Source of the DNA: Nocardia sp. NBC_00403
GTDB lineage: Bacteria > Actinomycetota > Actinomycetes > Mycobacteriales > Mycobacteriaceae
Length of the DNA: 64,000 bases
Direction: 5' to 3'
NCBI RefSeq assembly: GCF_036046055.1
Contig: NZ_CP107939.1
Location: forward strand, 992,001-1,056,000
Shown: piece by piece, positions 43,543 through 53,204 of the stretch
Layout: the number at the start of each line of letters is the position of its first letter
Position numbering within the stretch: the first letter of the stretch is position 1
Translations under genes and position numbers: made by a program
Notes under the pieces: generated by a model
Told to the model about the DNA's origin: nothing
The model's database searches: none
What the model saw: the letters and a program-made list of their open reading frames with translations, nothing else

Positions 43543-44103
43543 ATGAAGATTCGAGATCGGTTGCTGCTGGCAGCCGAGCGGCAGTTCGCGGAACGGGGGG
43601 CGCTCGAGACGACACTGACCCAGATCCGCGACGCGGCGGGTGCGAGCGTCGGCGCGCTCTATCACCACTTCCCGGACAAGGCCGATCTGTACCGCGAGGT
43701 GTGGGCGCACGCACTCACCGACTATCAGCGGCACTTCTGGCGCGCGGTCGGCGACAGCACCGACGCACGGGAGGGCATCACAGCGGGCGTGCGCGAGCAT
43801 CTGCGCTGGGTTGCCGAAAACCAATACCGGGCAAAGGTTCTCACCGCAGCACGGCCGCCGGGGGTACGCGAGAGCGAGAGCAACCGCGAATTCATGACGA
43901 ATGTGACGCGCTGGTGGCGGACCCATGCCGGGTACGGCGCGGTGCGCGATCTGAGCCTAGATCTCGTCTATGCCCTGTGGCTGGGCCCCGCCCAGGAGTA
44001 CACGCGGCAGTGGCTCGGCGGTGACATGCGCATCGCACCACGGGATGTCGCCGACGAACTGGCCGAGGCTGCCTGGCAGTCGCTCGGCGTCTCGAATCAC
44101 TGA
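43543..44103 (+). CDS. TetR-family regulator
   Basis: A 186-residue repressor. The helix-turn-helix is TLTQIRDAAGASVGALYHHF; the C-terminal effector domain has LDLVYALWLGPAQEYTRQWL, almost the same string as in the TetR at 48622 (AHAIWIGPAQEYCRQW), so the two are related paralogs. ATG 43543 is the only good start; no ribosome-binding site is evident. It lies upstream of the PaaI thioesterase and may share its transcript. Confidence 0.88.
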   Translation: MKIRDRLLLAAERQFAERGALETTLTQIRDAAGASVGALYHHFPDKADLYREVWAHALTDYQRHFWRAVGDSTDAREGITAGVREHLRWVAENQYRAKVLTAARPPGVRESESNREFMTNVTRWWRTHAGYGAVRDLSLDLVYALWLGPAQEYTRQWLGGDMRIAPRDVADELAEAAWQSLGVSNH

Positions 44104-44113
44104 GCAACCGGAA

Positions 44114-44147
44114 CCGAAATCCGCACGAACCCGAAATCCGCACGAAC
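44114..44147. repeat. 17-bp perfect tandem duplication
   Basis: CCGAAATCCGCACGAAC occurs twice back to back in the gap between the TetR and PaaI genes, ending 9 bases before the ATG and overlapping the ribosome-binding region. Recent slippage is likely. Confidence 0.85.
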
Positions 44148-44156
44148 GGAGCACCG

Positions 44157-44606
44157 ATGACCGCCGATACGTTCACCCTCGACATCGAACTCGCCAAGCA
44201 GGTGCTGGCCGGCCAGCCCTTCGCCGAACTGGTCGGCACCGAGCTCACCGCGTTCGGCGACGGCGCCGCCACGCTGGTCGTGCCGATCCGCAAGGAACTC
44301 GGCCAGCAATTCGGTTTCGTGCACGGCGGCGTGCTGTCCTATCTTGCCGACAATGCGCTGACCTTCGCGGCCGGAACGGTCCTCGGGGCAAACGTGCTGA
44401 CCGGCGGCTTCACCATCACCTACCTGCGTCCGGCCGCGGGCCTCCGGCTGCGCGCCGAGGCGGTCGTCAGCGGGTCGACCCGCCGCCAAGCCGTCGTCAA
44501 CTGCGAAATCTTTGCCGAGAGCGACGATTCCGAGCCGGTACTGTGCGCCCTCGCCCAGGGCACCACCCGCACTGTGGAACGGGACCTGCCGAACAACGGC
44601 ATCTGA
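44157..44606 (+). CDS. PaaI-family hotdog thioesterase
   Basis: A 149-residue hotdog-fold thioesterase. The typical FGFVHGGVLSYLADNALTFA motif supplies the oxyanion glycines and the catalytic acidic residue, and GGFTITYLRPA is the paired strand. It hydrolyses an acyl-CoA; substrate is unknown. Ribosome-binding site GGAG is 6 bases before the ATG. It follows a TetR gene by 53 bp and ends at a strong bidirectional terminator. Confidence 0.9.
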   Translation: MTADTFTLDIELAKQVLAGQPFAELVGTELTAFGDGAATLVVPIRKELGQQFGFVHGGVLSYLADNALTFAAGTVLGANVLTGGFTITYLRPAAGLRLRAEAVVSGSTRRQAVVNCEIFAESDDSEPVLCALAQGTTRTVERDLPNNGI

Positions 44607-44623
44607 TCGGTTCGCGAGACGAA

Positions 44624-44662
44624 AAACGGGCCGTGCACGGAATTCTCGTGCACGGCCCGTTT
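44624..44662. terminator. bidirectional terminator between thioesterase and lon
   Basis: AAACGGGCCGTGCACG and CGTGCACGGCCCGTTT form a perfect 16-bp stem with a 7-base loop (GAATTCT). A-rich and T-rich flanks on either side make it a convincing terminator for both convergent genes. Confidence 0.9.
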
Positions 44663-44670
44663 CGGCCGGA

Positions 44671-47097
44671 TCAGGCGGTGGCCGCCAGGGTGCGGCCGTC
44701 CAACGCCGGCTCGGCGACCGGTTCGATGGCGTAGGCCAGGATGTCGGCGACGTCGGCGACGGGGCGAACATCCAAGGCCGCCAGCACATCTGCGGGGACA
44801 TCGTCCAGGTCCGGCTCGTTGCGGGCCGGGATGAACACCGTCTTCAGACCGGCGCGCTGAGCGGCGAGCAACTTCTGCTTCACGCCGCCGATCGGCAGCA
44901 CCCTACCGTTCAGCGTGACCTCACCGGTCATGCCGACATCGGCACGGACCTGCCTGCCCAATGCGAGCGACACCAGCGCGGTGACCATGGTGACGCCCGC
45001 CGAAGGACCGTCCTTCGGCACCGCGCCCGCCGGGAAGTGCACGTGGATATTGCGATCGAGCACCGACGGTTCGATGCCGATCTCTTCCAGGTGCGAGCGC
45101 ACATAGGTCAGGGCGATCTGCGCCGACTCCTTCATCACATCGCCGAGTTGACCGGTCAGGGTGAGCGACCGCTCGCCCTCCGCGGCATTGGCCTCGATGT
45201 AGAGGACGTCGCCGCCGAGACCGGTTACCGCCAGTCCGGTTGCCACACCCGGCACCGCGGTACGTTCCACCGAGTCGGGGGTGAATCGCGGACGGCCCAG
45301 GTATTCCTTCAGATCGCCCAGGTCGATCGTCAGCGCGTCATCCGGTGCGGATTTCACCGCGTCATAGCCCAGTTCTGCGCCATAACCCAGATCGGTCACC
45401 ACCGATTCGGCTGCGGCCGAGTCGGTTCCGACCTCCGACAGCCGAGTCGCCGCCTTACGCAACGCCTTCGCGATCAGCCGTTCCAGCTGTCGCACACCGG
45501 CTTCCCTGGTGTAGTTCGCGGCGATCTCACGCAGTGCCGCGTCGGTGATGGTCACCTCGTCGGTGGTCAGTGCGTTGCGTTCCAGCTGCCTCGGCACCAG
45601 GAAGTCGCGGGCGATGTCGACCTTGTCGTCCTCGGTGTAGCCGTCGACGGTGATCAGTTCCATCCGGTCCAGCAGCGGGCCGGGGATGGTGTCCATGACA
45701 TTGGCCGTCGCGATGAAAAGCACATCCGACAGGTCCAGATCCAGATCCAGGTAGTGGTCGCGGAAGGTGTGGTTCTGCGCCGGATCGAGCACCTCGAGCA
45801 ATGCGGCCGCCGGATCGCCACGGAAGTCGGAGCCGACCTTGTCGATCTCATCCAGCAGGACAACGGGATTCATCGAACCCGCCTCCTTCATCGCACGCAC
45901 GATCCGACCGGGCAGCGCGCCGACGTAGGTGCGGCGGTGGCCACGGATCTCCGCCTCGTCGCGCACGCCGCCGAGGGCGACGCGAACGAACTTGCGGCCC
46001 ATGGCTCGTGCCACGGACTCACCCAGCGAGGTCTTGCCGACACCGGGCGGACCGACCAGCGCGAGCACCGCGCCCGAGCCGCGCCCACCGACAACCTCCA
46101 GACCACGAGAGGCCCGCCGGGAACGCACCGCCAGGTACTCGACCATGCGGTCCTTCACCTCGTCGAGTCCGTGGTGATCGGCGTCCAGTACCGCACGGGC
46201 AGCCGAGACATCGGTGCTGTCAGTAGTTTTCACTGTCCACGGCAGTTCGAGCACGGTGTCGAGCCAGGTTCGGATCCAGCCGGATTCCGGGCTATGATCG
46301 CTGGCCCGCTCCAGCCTGCCGACCTCGCGCAAGGCCTCCGCGCGGATGTCCTCGGGCAGATCCGCCTGCTCGACCCTGGTCCGGTAGTCGTCGGCGCCAT
46401 CGGGCTCGTCTTCGCCGAGTTCCTTGCGAATGGCGTTGAGTTGCTGACGCAGCAGGAATTCGCGTTGGCTCTTCTCCAGGCCCTCGCGCACGTCGTCGCT
46501 GATCTTCTCGGTGACCTCGGCCTCGGCGATATGCGCCTTGGTCCATTCGATCAGCGTGGTCAAACGCTTGCCGGCCTCGGGGGTTTCGAGCAGTTCCCGC
46601 TTCTGGTCGTTGCTCAGATACGGTGCGTAGCCCGCAGTGTCGGCGATCGCCGACGGGTCGGTCAACTGATTGACCGCGTCGATGATCTGCCAGGCCTCGC
46701 GGCGCTGCAGCACCGAGACGACCAGCTTCTTGTATTCGGCCGCAAGTTCTTTGGTGCGCCCATCGGCCGCGGGCGATTCGACCGCTTCGGCCTCGACCCA
46801 CAGCGCAGCGCCCGGCCCGGTCACCCCGTGGCCGATCTTCGCGCGCCGTTCGGCCTTCAGCACCGCGGCCGGCGCGCCGCCGCGCATCCGTCCGACCTGT
46901 TCGATGGTGGCGACGACGCCGTAGGAGGCGTAGCCCTCGGTCAGTCGCGGCGCGAGCAGCACCGCTTCGGTCTTCGCCGCCCGCGCGGCGTCGATGGCGG
47001 CCTGCGCCGATTCGTCCAGTTCGATGGGCACGACCATGCCCGGCAGCACGATCGGATCGGTCAGGAACAGCACCGGCAGGTTCTGTGGTGTAGTCAC
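44671..47097 (-). CDS. lon: ATP-dependent protease Lon
   Basis: An 808-residue Lon protease. The N-terminal LON domain starts [19 protein letters not shown]; the ATPase has Walker [12 protein letters not shown] and Walker [12 protein letters not shown]; the protease domain has Ser699 ([10 protein letters not shown]) and Lys742 (GGVKQK), the catalytic dyad. It degrades misfolded and regulatory proteins. Start GTG 47097 with GGAAGG 8 bases upstream; the longer frame is not needed. A HAIR-like inverted repeat just upstream suggests HspR control. Confidence 0.97.
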   Translation of the reverse strand: MTTPQNLPVLFLTDPIVLPGMVVPIELDESAQAAIDAARAAKTEAVLLAPRLTEGYASYGVVATIEQVGRMRGGAPAAVLKAERRAKIGHGVTGPGAALWVEAEAVESPAADGRTKELAAEYKKLVVSVLQRREAWQIIDAVNQLTDPSAIADTAGYAPYLSNDQKRELLETPEAGKRLTTLIEWTKAHIAEAEVTEKISDDVREGLEKSQREFLLRQQLNAIRKELGEDEPDGADDYRTRVEQADLPEDIRAEALREVGRLERASDHSPESGWIRTWLDTVLELPWTVKTTDSTDVSAARAVLDADHHGLDEVKDRMVEYLAVRSRRASRGLEVVGGRGSGAVLALVGPPGVGKTSLGESVARAMGRKFVRVALGGVRDEAEIRGHRRTYVGALPGRIVRAMKEAGSMNPVVLLDEIDKVGSDFRGDPAAALLEVLDPAQNHTFRDHYLDLDLDLSDVLFIATANVMDTIPGPLLDRMELITVDGYTEDDKVDIARDFLVPRQLERNALTTDEVTITDAALREIAANYTREAGVRQLERLIAKALRKAATRLSEVGTDSAAAESVVTDLGYGAELGYDAVKSAPDDALTIDLGDLKEYLGRPRFTPDSVERTAVPGVATGLAVTGLGGDVLYIEANAAEGERSLTLTGQLGDVMKESAQIALTYVRSHLEEIGIEPSVLDRNIHVHFPAGAVPKDGPSAGVTMVTALVSLALGRQVRADVGMTGEVTLNGRVLPIGGVKQKLLAAQRAGLKTVFIPARNEPDLDDVPADVLAALDVRPVADVADILAYAIEPVAEPALDGRTLAATA

Positions 47098-47116
47098 GTG
47101 TTCGACCCTTCCAAAA

Positions 47117-47137
47117 GTTGAGCGATGCCCAGTCAAC
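47117..47137 (-). promoter_or_regulatory. HAIR-like operator of lon
   Basis: GTTGAGC-N7-AGTCAAC lies 20-40 bases before the lon start. It fits the HspR operator CTTGAGT-N7-ACTCAAG at 10 of 14 positions with the exact 7-base spacer, and lon is an HspR target in Streptomyces. The changes at the outer and inner arm bases are symmetric, so the palindrome is preserved. Confidence 0.55.
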
Positions 47138-47342
47138 CCCGGCGGTTCCACGTTTGTTCCGGCCTACTCGCCACGTTCGCTCAGGGCGAATCGTCGAATA
47201 TCGGCGAGAGTCTCGGTCCAGCCGCTACACCTCTCCCAGCGGCCATCCAGCCGGCGCGACCGGTATCGATGTCTCCAGAGACAAGTCGATGGAACCAATC
47301 GCCCACTCGCCACGTCCAACCATGTTGTAAGACGCGAGACGT

Positions 47343-47365
47343 CGATCGCTGAACGAGAGCGATCG
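47343..47365 (+). promoter_or_regulatory. inverted repeat before the YbaB-like gene
   Basis: CGATCGCT and AGCGATCG with a 7-base spacer, 28 bases before the ATG at 47393. Candidate operator or a leader hairpin. Confidence 0.4.
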
Positions 47366-47392
47366 CACTGAATCGATGAAGATGGGCGGACT

Positions 47393-48166
47393 ATGGGCGA
47401 TGTCGACCCGGTGGCGGGGCAGATCGAGCGGCCGCAGGAAGCGCCGATCCACACCAGGGGTATTGCGGCGTCGACGGACCAGTCTGTCGCTGTCGAGGTC
47501 GGAGCCAACGGTGCGCTGCATGCGATTCGACTCGATGAAAACGGTGAGCGACTGCCTTCCCGTGACTTGATCGTACGGATCATCGAGTTACATGCGATTG
47601 CGCTGAGCGAGGCGGGCAGCGCGATGAGAGTTTCCGTCGCACAGCTGGATGGCGATCCGCGGATACAACAGCAGCGAGAGCGAGTCGCGGATGCGCTCGA
47701 AGGTCCGGCGACGCCGGAGAAGCCAACATCCACCCGTGATTCGCAGAGCACTGGTAATCACGCTGATTCCGAATGTCCGTCGGAGCCGGGGTCCCATCAC
47801 TGCCCCGATGTGTTGGAGCCCACCATTGCGGACCGACAATTTTCATCGGGCAACGCTGCGGTTCAGGATGTGCACGACCACGGGGTGATCGAACCTCACC
47901 TGAACGCGATGCCCGACACGACGGACGTGTACCCACCGCCAGATCACAGCTGGATCAGGCCCCGGCCTGTTGCTCGGCGCGCCCACCAGCGGCCGGACGC
48001 CGCACCGAAACCCGCACCGCCCGAGCCGATCCGCCCTACCCCCGCCTGGCCCGACCCCGCAGAGTATCTGGAGCCGATGTTCCCCGAGGGAAACGTCAAC
48101 TACGACGATCTCGCCTTCGCAGGCGATCTCCTCTGGGACAGCTGGCGCACAGACCCATGCGACTAG
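47393..48166 (+). CDS. YbaB/EbfC-like domain protein with a long disordered tail
   Basis: A 257-residue protein. The first 85 residues (SVAVEVGANGALHAIRLDEN then LIVRIIELHAIALSEA) resemble the YbaB/EbfC fold used in nocardial and mycobacterial ESX-linked or nucleoid-associated proteins. The remaining 170 residues are rich in Pro, His, Asp and Arg, with no fold. It ends just before an IS481 remnant, so its 3' end may have been changed by insertion. Family assignment is tentative; no clear ribosome-binding site. Confidence 0.6.
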   Translation: MGDVDPVAGQIERPQEAPIHTRGIAASTDQSVAVEVGANGALHAIRLDENGERLPSRDLIVRIIELHAIALSEAGSAMRVSVAQLDGDPRIQQQRERVADALEGPATPEKPTSTRDSQSTGNHADSECPSEPGSHHCPDVLEPTIADRQFSSGNAAVQDVHDHGVIEPHLNAMPDTTDVYPPPDHSWIRPRPVARRAHQRPDAAPKPAPPEPIRPTPAWPDPAEYLEPMFPEGNVNYDDLAFAGDLLWDSWRTDPCD

Positions 48167-48204
48167 GCCGACTACCGTTCCGGATTCCCATTCGGACGCC
48201 TGCT

Positions 48205-48558
48205 CGTCGAGTGCGAATCCAACGCCCTCGGACCTGGTTCGCCGGTCACGGCATCGAGATCCGAAAAGTATCGACCGACAACGGATCCTGCCATCGGTCA
48301 CGCACCTTCGCCACCGGACCGGGACCGGTCACCCACATACGCACCCCCTACCGACCCCAGACGAATGGAAAAGTGGAACGCTTCCACCGCACCCTGGCTG
48401 ACGAATGGGCCTACGTCGAGCTCTACCGCCGCGACGAACAACGATGTGCAGCCTTCACCACCTGGCTCCACACCTACAATCACCACCGCGGCCACACCGC
48501 ACTCGCAGGCCACCCGCCCGCTAGCCGCGTTACTAACCTCTCAGGTCAGTACAGCTAG
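48205..48558 (+). pseudogene. IS481-family transposase, C-terminal remnant
   Basis: The frame reads WFAGHGIEIRKVSTDNGS, then TPYRPQTNGKVERFHRTLAD, WAYVELYRRDEQR and WLHTYNHHRGHTALAGHPPA, ending VTNLSGQYS at TAG 48556: the last third of an IS481 DDE transposase, with the second Asp and the final Glu of the DDE triad (DNG; NGKVERFH). The first two thirds and any start are absent; the left border meets the YbaB-like gene. Not active. Confidence 0.9.
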
Positions 48559-48621
48559 CCCAGCACGAGACAGACAGCTCAGGCATGGGCACAGGTCGTG
48601 TCAGCCGGAAGGCAGGTTGGC

Positions 48622-49203
48622 TCAGCCATGAGGTGCCGAAGCAATGGCTTGTAGTGCCGCGACGGCCGCCTGACGCAGCGTCGAGGCCAGTGCCGAGGGC
48701 GGCGTTTCGACCGTGCCGCGCACCCATTGCCTGCAGTACTCCTGGGCGGGACCGATCCAGATCGCGTGCGCGAGGGGGTAGCCGGTCGAAGGGGTCAGGC
48801 CGAGCTGCTCGTAGCGGCGGCCGAGCGCCGCGAAGAATTCTCGATTCGGGTCCGCCAGTGCGGGCCTAGCCTCGCGTGCCACTTCCTCAGGGAGGGTGGC
48901 GAAGAGGAAGCGGGCCAGCTCGCGATGCTGCTGCACCCAGTCCAGGTGGGCATCGAGCATCGCGACAAGTGCCGCCATCGGGTCGGTCTCCGAGTCCAGT
49001 GCCGCGAGTGCGGCGCGCTGATAGTCGCGCATGCCGTCGACGTAGACGGCGGCGGCGAGCGCAGGCTTGGACGCAAAGGCATGGAACATGCTGCCGCTGG
49101 ACAAGCCGAGCGCCTCGCGCACAGCGGTGATGGTGAAGCGGGTGTAGCCGTTGTCGAGCAGCTGACGGGTCGCTTCGGCGCGGATCCGGTCGCGAGTGTT
49201 CAT
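48622..49203 (-). CDS. TetR-family regulator
   Basis: A 193-residue repressor with helix-turn-helix ITAVREALGLSSGSMFHAFA and C-terminal domain containing IWIGPAQEYCRQW, shared with the TetR at 43543. Its ATG overlaps the crotonase stop (ATGA), so crotonase and regulator form one operon, probably autoregulated through the palindrome at 49908. Confidence 0.9.
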   Translation of the reverse strand: MNTRDRIRAEATRQLLDNGYTRFTITAVREALGLSSGSMFHAFASKPALAAAVYVDGMRDYQRAALAALDSETDPMAALVAMLDAHLDWVQQHRELARFLFATLPEEVAREARPALADPNREFFAALGRRYEQLGLTPSTGYPLAHAIWIGPAQEYCRQWVRGTVETPPSALASTLRQAAVAALQAIASAPHG

Positions 49204-49892
49204 GTGGTGGCGGGGAATTCGGTGTCGATGCCGGAACGCACGGCGGCGAGCACGGCGGCGCGGACTCGTTGCTTGGTGCCTTGATGCGCGGCCATCACGA
49301 GGCCGGTCAACCGGGCCGCCTCCGACTGAGCCCTTGGTGCCAGTTCGGCCGGATCGGGCACCAGGTCGTCGAGGAAACCAAGTCGCACTGCGTCCTGCGG
49401 GCTGTATAGCGCGCCGGTGAGGGTGGCGCGATCGAATCCGGGTGCGGTCAGCTTGTGGCGAGCCACCTCGACGCCGTAGTGCGGAATCGTCAATCCGATC
49501 GCGACCTCGTTGAGGCCGAATTTGAAACGGCCCTCGACCCCTATCCGCAGGTCGGCGGCGAGCATCAGGAACGCGCCCTGAGCGATGGCATGACCGGTGC
49601 AGGCGACAACGACCGGATGAGGGAAGCCCAGCATGCGATGCACCAGGTCGCCGCCGGCACGCAAGGTCCTGGTGATCGTCTCGGGATCGCCCTCGAACAT
49701 GGCCAGGTCGTATCCGGCGGAGAACACGCCGGGACGGCCCTCGAGCACCACCACCGCAGCGTCGGCTTCGGCGCGGTCGAATGCGGACCGCAGCGCGGCG
49801 AGCATCGGCTCCGTCATCACGTTGACCTTGCCGTCGTCCATGGTCAGCGTCGCAATTCCGTTGTCGAACCGGTAGTCCACGAGATCGGTCAC
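49200..49892 (-). CDS. crotonase-family enoyl-CoA hydratase/isomerase
   Basis: A 230-residue crotonase-fold protein. FSAGYDLAMFEG supplies the first oxyanion glycine region, and GHAIAQGAFLMLAADLRIG the second. The two catalytic glutamates of true enoyl-CoA hydratases are not both evident (AQGAF where many have AGGAE; LNEVAIGLTIP has one Glu), so the reaction may differ. GTG start with GGAGG 5 bases upstream. First gene of the crotonase-TetR operon. Confidence 0.88.
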   Translation of the reverse strand: MTDLVDYRFDNGIATLTMDDGKVNVMTEPMLAALRSAFDRAEADAAVVVLEGRPGVFSAGYDLAMFEGDPETITRTLRAGGDLVHRMLGFPHPVVVACTGHAIAQGAFLMLAADLRIGVEGRFKFGLNEVAIGLTIPHYGVEVARHKLTAPGFDRATLTGALYSPQDAVRLGFLDDLVPDPAELAPRAQSEAARLTGLVMAAHQGTKQRVRAAVLAAVRSGIDTEFPATT

Positions 49893-49907
49893 GACTGCCT
49901 CCAGAAT

Positions 49908-49933
49908 AGAGTGACTCTCTAGAGAGACACTCT
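49908..49933. promoter_or_regulatory. 26-bp palindromic operator of the crotonase-TetR operon
   Basis: AGAGTGACTCTCT and AGAGAGACACTCT form a palindrome with one mismatched pair, 16 bases upstream of the crotonase GTG. Length and position fit an autoregulatory TetR operator. Confidence 0.7.
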
Positions 49934-50056
49934 AGCCAGCCCGTAGGCGGAAGGGAAGATCACAGGCGACCCGGTCATACTGCGCCGGAAAGCGGCCACG
50001 GCATCGAATCCCGACATATCCAGCCTTGAATGGAACGAAGTATTCTGTTTTAATGA

Positions 50057-50077
50057 AACGGAACTAAACATTCCGTT
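50057..50077. promoter_or_regulatory. operator-like inverted repeat before the MFS gene
   Basis: AACGGAA and TTCCGTT with a 7-base spacer, 35 bases before the MFS ATG, in an A/T-rich patch. It overlaps the likely promoter; a TetR or MarR site is plausible. Confidence 0.5.
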
Positions 50078-50111
50078 CTATTCGGATCGGAGCTCGCTCC
50101 AGGAGGCGCAC

Positions 50112-51578
50112 GTGACCACTGTCATCGAAGATCCACACGTCGAAACCACCACGGCCGCCGCCGAATCGGATGTCGAGCAGCGCTACCCCCGCCGCTGGCT
50201 CGGCCTCATCGCCATCCTCGCCGCCACGCTGCTCAACCTGCTCGACGCGACCATCGTCAATGTCGCGGCGCCCTCGATCCGGGCCGAACTCGGCGGCTCG
50301 GCCGCCACCATTCAGTGGCTGGCCGCCGGGTACACGCTGGCACTCGCGGTCGGGCTGCTCACCGGTGGGCGGCTCGGCGACATGTTCGGACGCAAGCGGG
50401 TGATGCTGGTCGGGTTGATCGGCTTTCTCGTCACGTCACTGCTGTGCGGCGTGGCAGGCTCGATCGAGACGCTGCTGATCGGCCGGGTGGCGCAGTGACT
50501 GTTCGCGGCGATCATGGTGCCGCAGTGCTTCGGACTCATCCGCGATCTGTTCGGCCGCGAACTCGGCAAGGCCTACGCGGCTTTCGGCCCGCTCATCGGA
50601 GTCGCGACCATCGCGGGACCGATCGTGGCCGGGCTGCTCGTCGACGCCGATCTGCTCGGGGCGGGCTGGCGGTCGATCTTCCTGATGAACCTGCCGCTCG
50701 GCGCGGTCGCGCTGGCACTGGGCAGCTGGATTCTGCCATCCGGATCGCCGATCGAGGGCATGCGTCTGGACCTGCGCGGCGCGCTCATCGCGGGCACCGG
50801 AATGAGTCTGCTGCTGTACCCGCTCGTCGAGGGCCGCGAGCTGGGCTGGCCGTGGTGGTCGGTGGCGATGTTGATCGCGTCGGTCCCGATGCTCGGCCTC
50901 TTCGCTCGCGATCAGATCCGCCGATCACGCACCGGCCGCACCGCGCTGATCGAAATGAGCGTCTTCGCCAAGCGGTCCTACACCTCCGGCATCGGATTCG
51001 TGATGGTCTTCTTCGGCGGCATCGCCGGATTCTCGCTGGCGATCGGCCTTTTCCTGCAGATGGGCCTCGGCTTCGGTCCGCTGAAGGCCAGCCTCACGAT
51101 GGCGCCGTGGGCGCTGGGGGCGTTCCTCGGATCCGGCGCGAGCGCCGGCCTTGCCCCCAGGCTCGGCCGCATGGTGCTGCACCTGGGACTGCTCGGCATG
51201 GCGGTCGGCCTGGTGGCGTTGTTCTTCCAGTTCGGCGGCACCGAAGCCCCGGCACCGTCGGCATTCGCACCGGCTCTGCTGGTTTACGGCCTCGGCATGG
51301 GTCTGATCTTCGTCCCGCTGTTCGGCATCATCGTCGGCGATCTGGAGGATCACGAGGTCGGCTCGGCCTCGGGGCTACTCGAGTCTTTCCAGCAGGGCGC
51401 GGCGGCACTCGGCGTGGCGGGGCTCGGTTCGATCTTCTTCGGCCGGTTCGCGGTCGGCGATGGGGTGGGCGCGGCGCTGACGGCGGCGCAGACGATCACC
51501 AGCGTGGCGATCCTGCTCACGGTGGTGTCCTTCGCGGTGGTCTTCGGTCTGCCGAAGCAGGCCAACGAGCCGCACTGA
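50112..51578 (+). pseudogene. DHA2-type MFS exporter interrupted by one in-frame stop
   Basis: Two frames in the same phase, 50112-50498 and from ATG 50514, together make a full 14-helix MFS exporter (about 488 residues): an opening DATIVNVAAPSI, motif A GRLGDMFGRKRVM, then RVAQ stop LFAAIMVPQ. The stop is TGA at 50496; the codon is expected to be Gly (GGA), so a single G-to-T change explains it. There is no other frame damage. It may be a recent nonsense mutation, a sequencing error, or readthrough. Upstream has an operator-like repeat and GGAGG before the ATG. Confidence 0.9.
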
Positions 51579-51595
51579 GCAGGCGCTCGCATCGA

Positions 51596-51630
51596 CGCGA
51601 CCCCGGACTCCGACCGAGTTCGGGGTCGCG
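51596..51630 (+). terminator. terminator after the MFS gene
   Basis: CGCGACCCCGGACTC and GAGTTCGGGGTCGCG form a 15-bp stem (one mismatch) with a 5-base loop, 18 bases after the MFS stop. Confidence 0.85.
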
Positions 51631-51740
51631 TCGTGAGCCGTCACGAGCCGCACCGGACCCGCGTTGACACTCGCCGGAGCCAATGAGAATGTTGGGGCCT
51701 CGATATGTCACTACCCGGTCAGCACTAGGGAGACCCCGCG

Positions 51741-53096
51741 ATGTCAGTGATCGCCTCCGGTGTATTCATCGACTGGGAAGATCTGACCGGACAGTCCAAG
51801 TTCACCGTCGATCTGATTACTTTCCCTATATTCAGCGCATTGGCGGGCTGGCTCACCAACTGGACCGGCGTGCTGATGTTGTTCTGGCCCGTCGCATTCC
51901 GTGGTGTCCGGATCCCGGGTCTGCACGTGTTGTATCCCTATTTCCCGCGCCGGGTCCAGGTGCTGCCGACATTTTCGGGAGACGGGCGCAGGCTCGGATT
52001 CCAGGGATTCATTCCGGCGCGCGCAGAAAAGATGGCAAGCATCTGTGTCGATAAGGCGTTGATGCGGATCGGCAGCCCGAAGGATTTCATCCACGAACTG
52101 GATTTGGACGGAATCGCCGACTACATAGCAATACTCGCGAGCAAACAGGTGCAGCCGCTGGTCGACGAGCTGATGCGCCGGGAGAACCCGGATCTGTGGC
52201 GCACCATGCCGCGCGCGATGAAGCAGCTTGTCTATCAAAGAGTGGATCGCGAACTACCCGCCCTGTGCAGGCGCGCCTTCGAATCACTTGGTGACAATGT
52301 CGATCAGCTCATCGATATCAAGAGTTTCGTCATCCGGTACCTGCGGGAGAATCCGTACATCCTGAAGGACCTGACCACCACCATCGCGGCGCCCGAACTG
52401 AAGTTCATGGTGCGAGTCGGTTTGCTCGGCGCACCGTTCGGCCTGCTGCTCGCTCTGTATCTGCATGCACACGGCCATATTCCGGTGCTCGGCTGGGTGC
52501 CGGGCTGGGTGATCGTGCTGCTTGCGGGCGGGGCGATCGGCGTCATCGTGAATGTGATCGCGGTCAAGATGGTGTTCGAGCCGGGTGATCCGCAGCCGCG
52601 CTACAAGTACTTGTGGCGGCAGGCGCTGCTGGCCAAGCGGCAGCCACAGGCCGCGACCGACCTCGCGCACATTCTTGCCTATCAGGTGTTGACCCTGCCG
52701 AATCTGTCGAAGGAACTGCTCGAGGGCCCCAACGGCGACAAGACCCGCCGGCTGCTGGAGCGATTGATCGCCGACGAGATCCATCGCCAGCTCGGCCCGA
52801 CCACCTCGTTGGTGCGCGCGGCCTTCGGACGCCGCCAGTTCGACAACCTCAAGGTCGGCGCGGCAGGCGCGGCGGTCGGCTTGGCGCCGAGTCTGGTCGA
52901 GGACGAGGTGTTCACCCGCGAGCAGGCGAAAAAGATCGATGAATTCGCCGCCCGCAAGCTTCAGACCCTGACACCGGGTGAGTTCATGGAGATGTTCTAC
53001 GCCTCGGTCGAGCAAGACGCCTGGCTGCTCTATCTGCACGGCGCAGTGCTGGGCCTGGCCGTGGGGGCGACCCACCTGCTCGTTTTCGGTTGGTAA
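51741..53096 (+). CDS. DUF445-family membrane protein
   Basis: A 451-residue protein of the DUF445 family. An N-terminal hydrophobic segment (FPIFSALAGWLTNWTGVLML) is followed by a soluble helical region (FIPARAEKMASICVDKALMR), a second pair of membrane helices at about 230-280 (WVIVLLAGGAIGVIVNVIAV), and a C-terminal helix. The GWxTNW motif after the first helix is characteristic. Function is unknown; related proteins are linked to envelope processes. AGGGAGA ribosome-binding site. Confidence 0.88.
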   Translation: MSVIASGVFIDWEDLTGQSKFTVDLITFPIFSALAGWLTNWTGVLMLFWPVAFRGVRIPGLHVLYPYFPRRVQVLPTFSGDGRRLGFQGFIPARAEKMASICVDKALMRIGSPKDFIHELDLDGIADYIAILASKQVQPLVDELMRRENPDLWRTMPRAMKQLVYQRVDRELPALCRRAFESLGDNVDQLIDIKSFVIRYLRENPYILKDLTTTIAAPELKFMVRVGLLGAPFGLLLALYLHAHGHIPVLGWVPGWVIVLLAGGAIGVIVNVIAVKMVFEPGDPQPRYKYLWRQALLAKRQPQAATDLAHILAYQVLTLPNLSKELLEGPNGDKTRRLLERLIADEIHRQLGPTTSLVRAAFGRRQFDNLKVGAAGAAVGLAPSLVEDEVFTREQAKKIDEFAARKLQTLTPGEFMEMFYASVEQDAWLLYLHGAVLGLAVGATHLLVFGW

Positions 53097-53112
53097 CCAC
53101 CTCGCCTAAATA

Positions 53113-53128
53113 CAAGCACGCATGCTTG
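53113..53128. promoter_or_regulatory. 16-bp palindrome before the TIGR03084 gene
   Basis: CAAGCACGCATGCTTG, near perfect, 77 bases before the ATG at 53205; it overlaps an A/T-rich stretch and looks like a TetR-type operator. Confidence 0.55.
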
Positions 53129-53204
53129 CATTTTTCTGGGCCCGCTGCGATGCTGAAGCGCGACGGCGCACCGAGCAGTGTGCCCGCGACCGGCAAGGAA
53201 ACAG

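Noticed and set aside
41354..43546. 730-residue plus-strand frame across the reductase and dinB genes
   Set aside because: Antisense to two well-supported genes and spanning the gap between them.
44512..47121. 869-residue plus-strand frame opposite lon
   Set aside because: Antisense of Lon, whose catalytic motifs are all on the minus strand.
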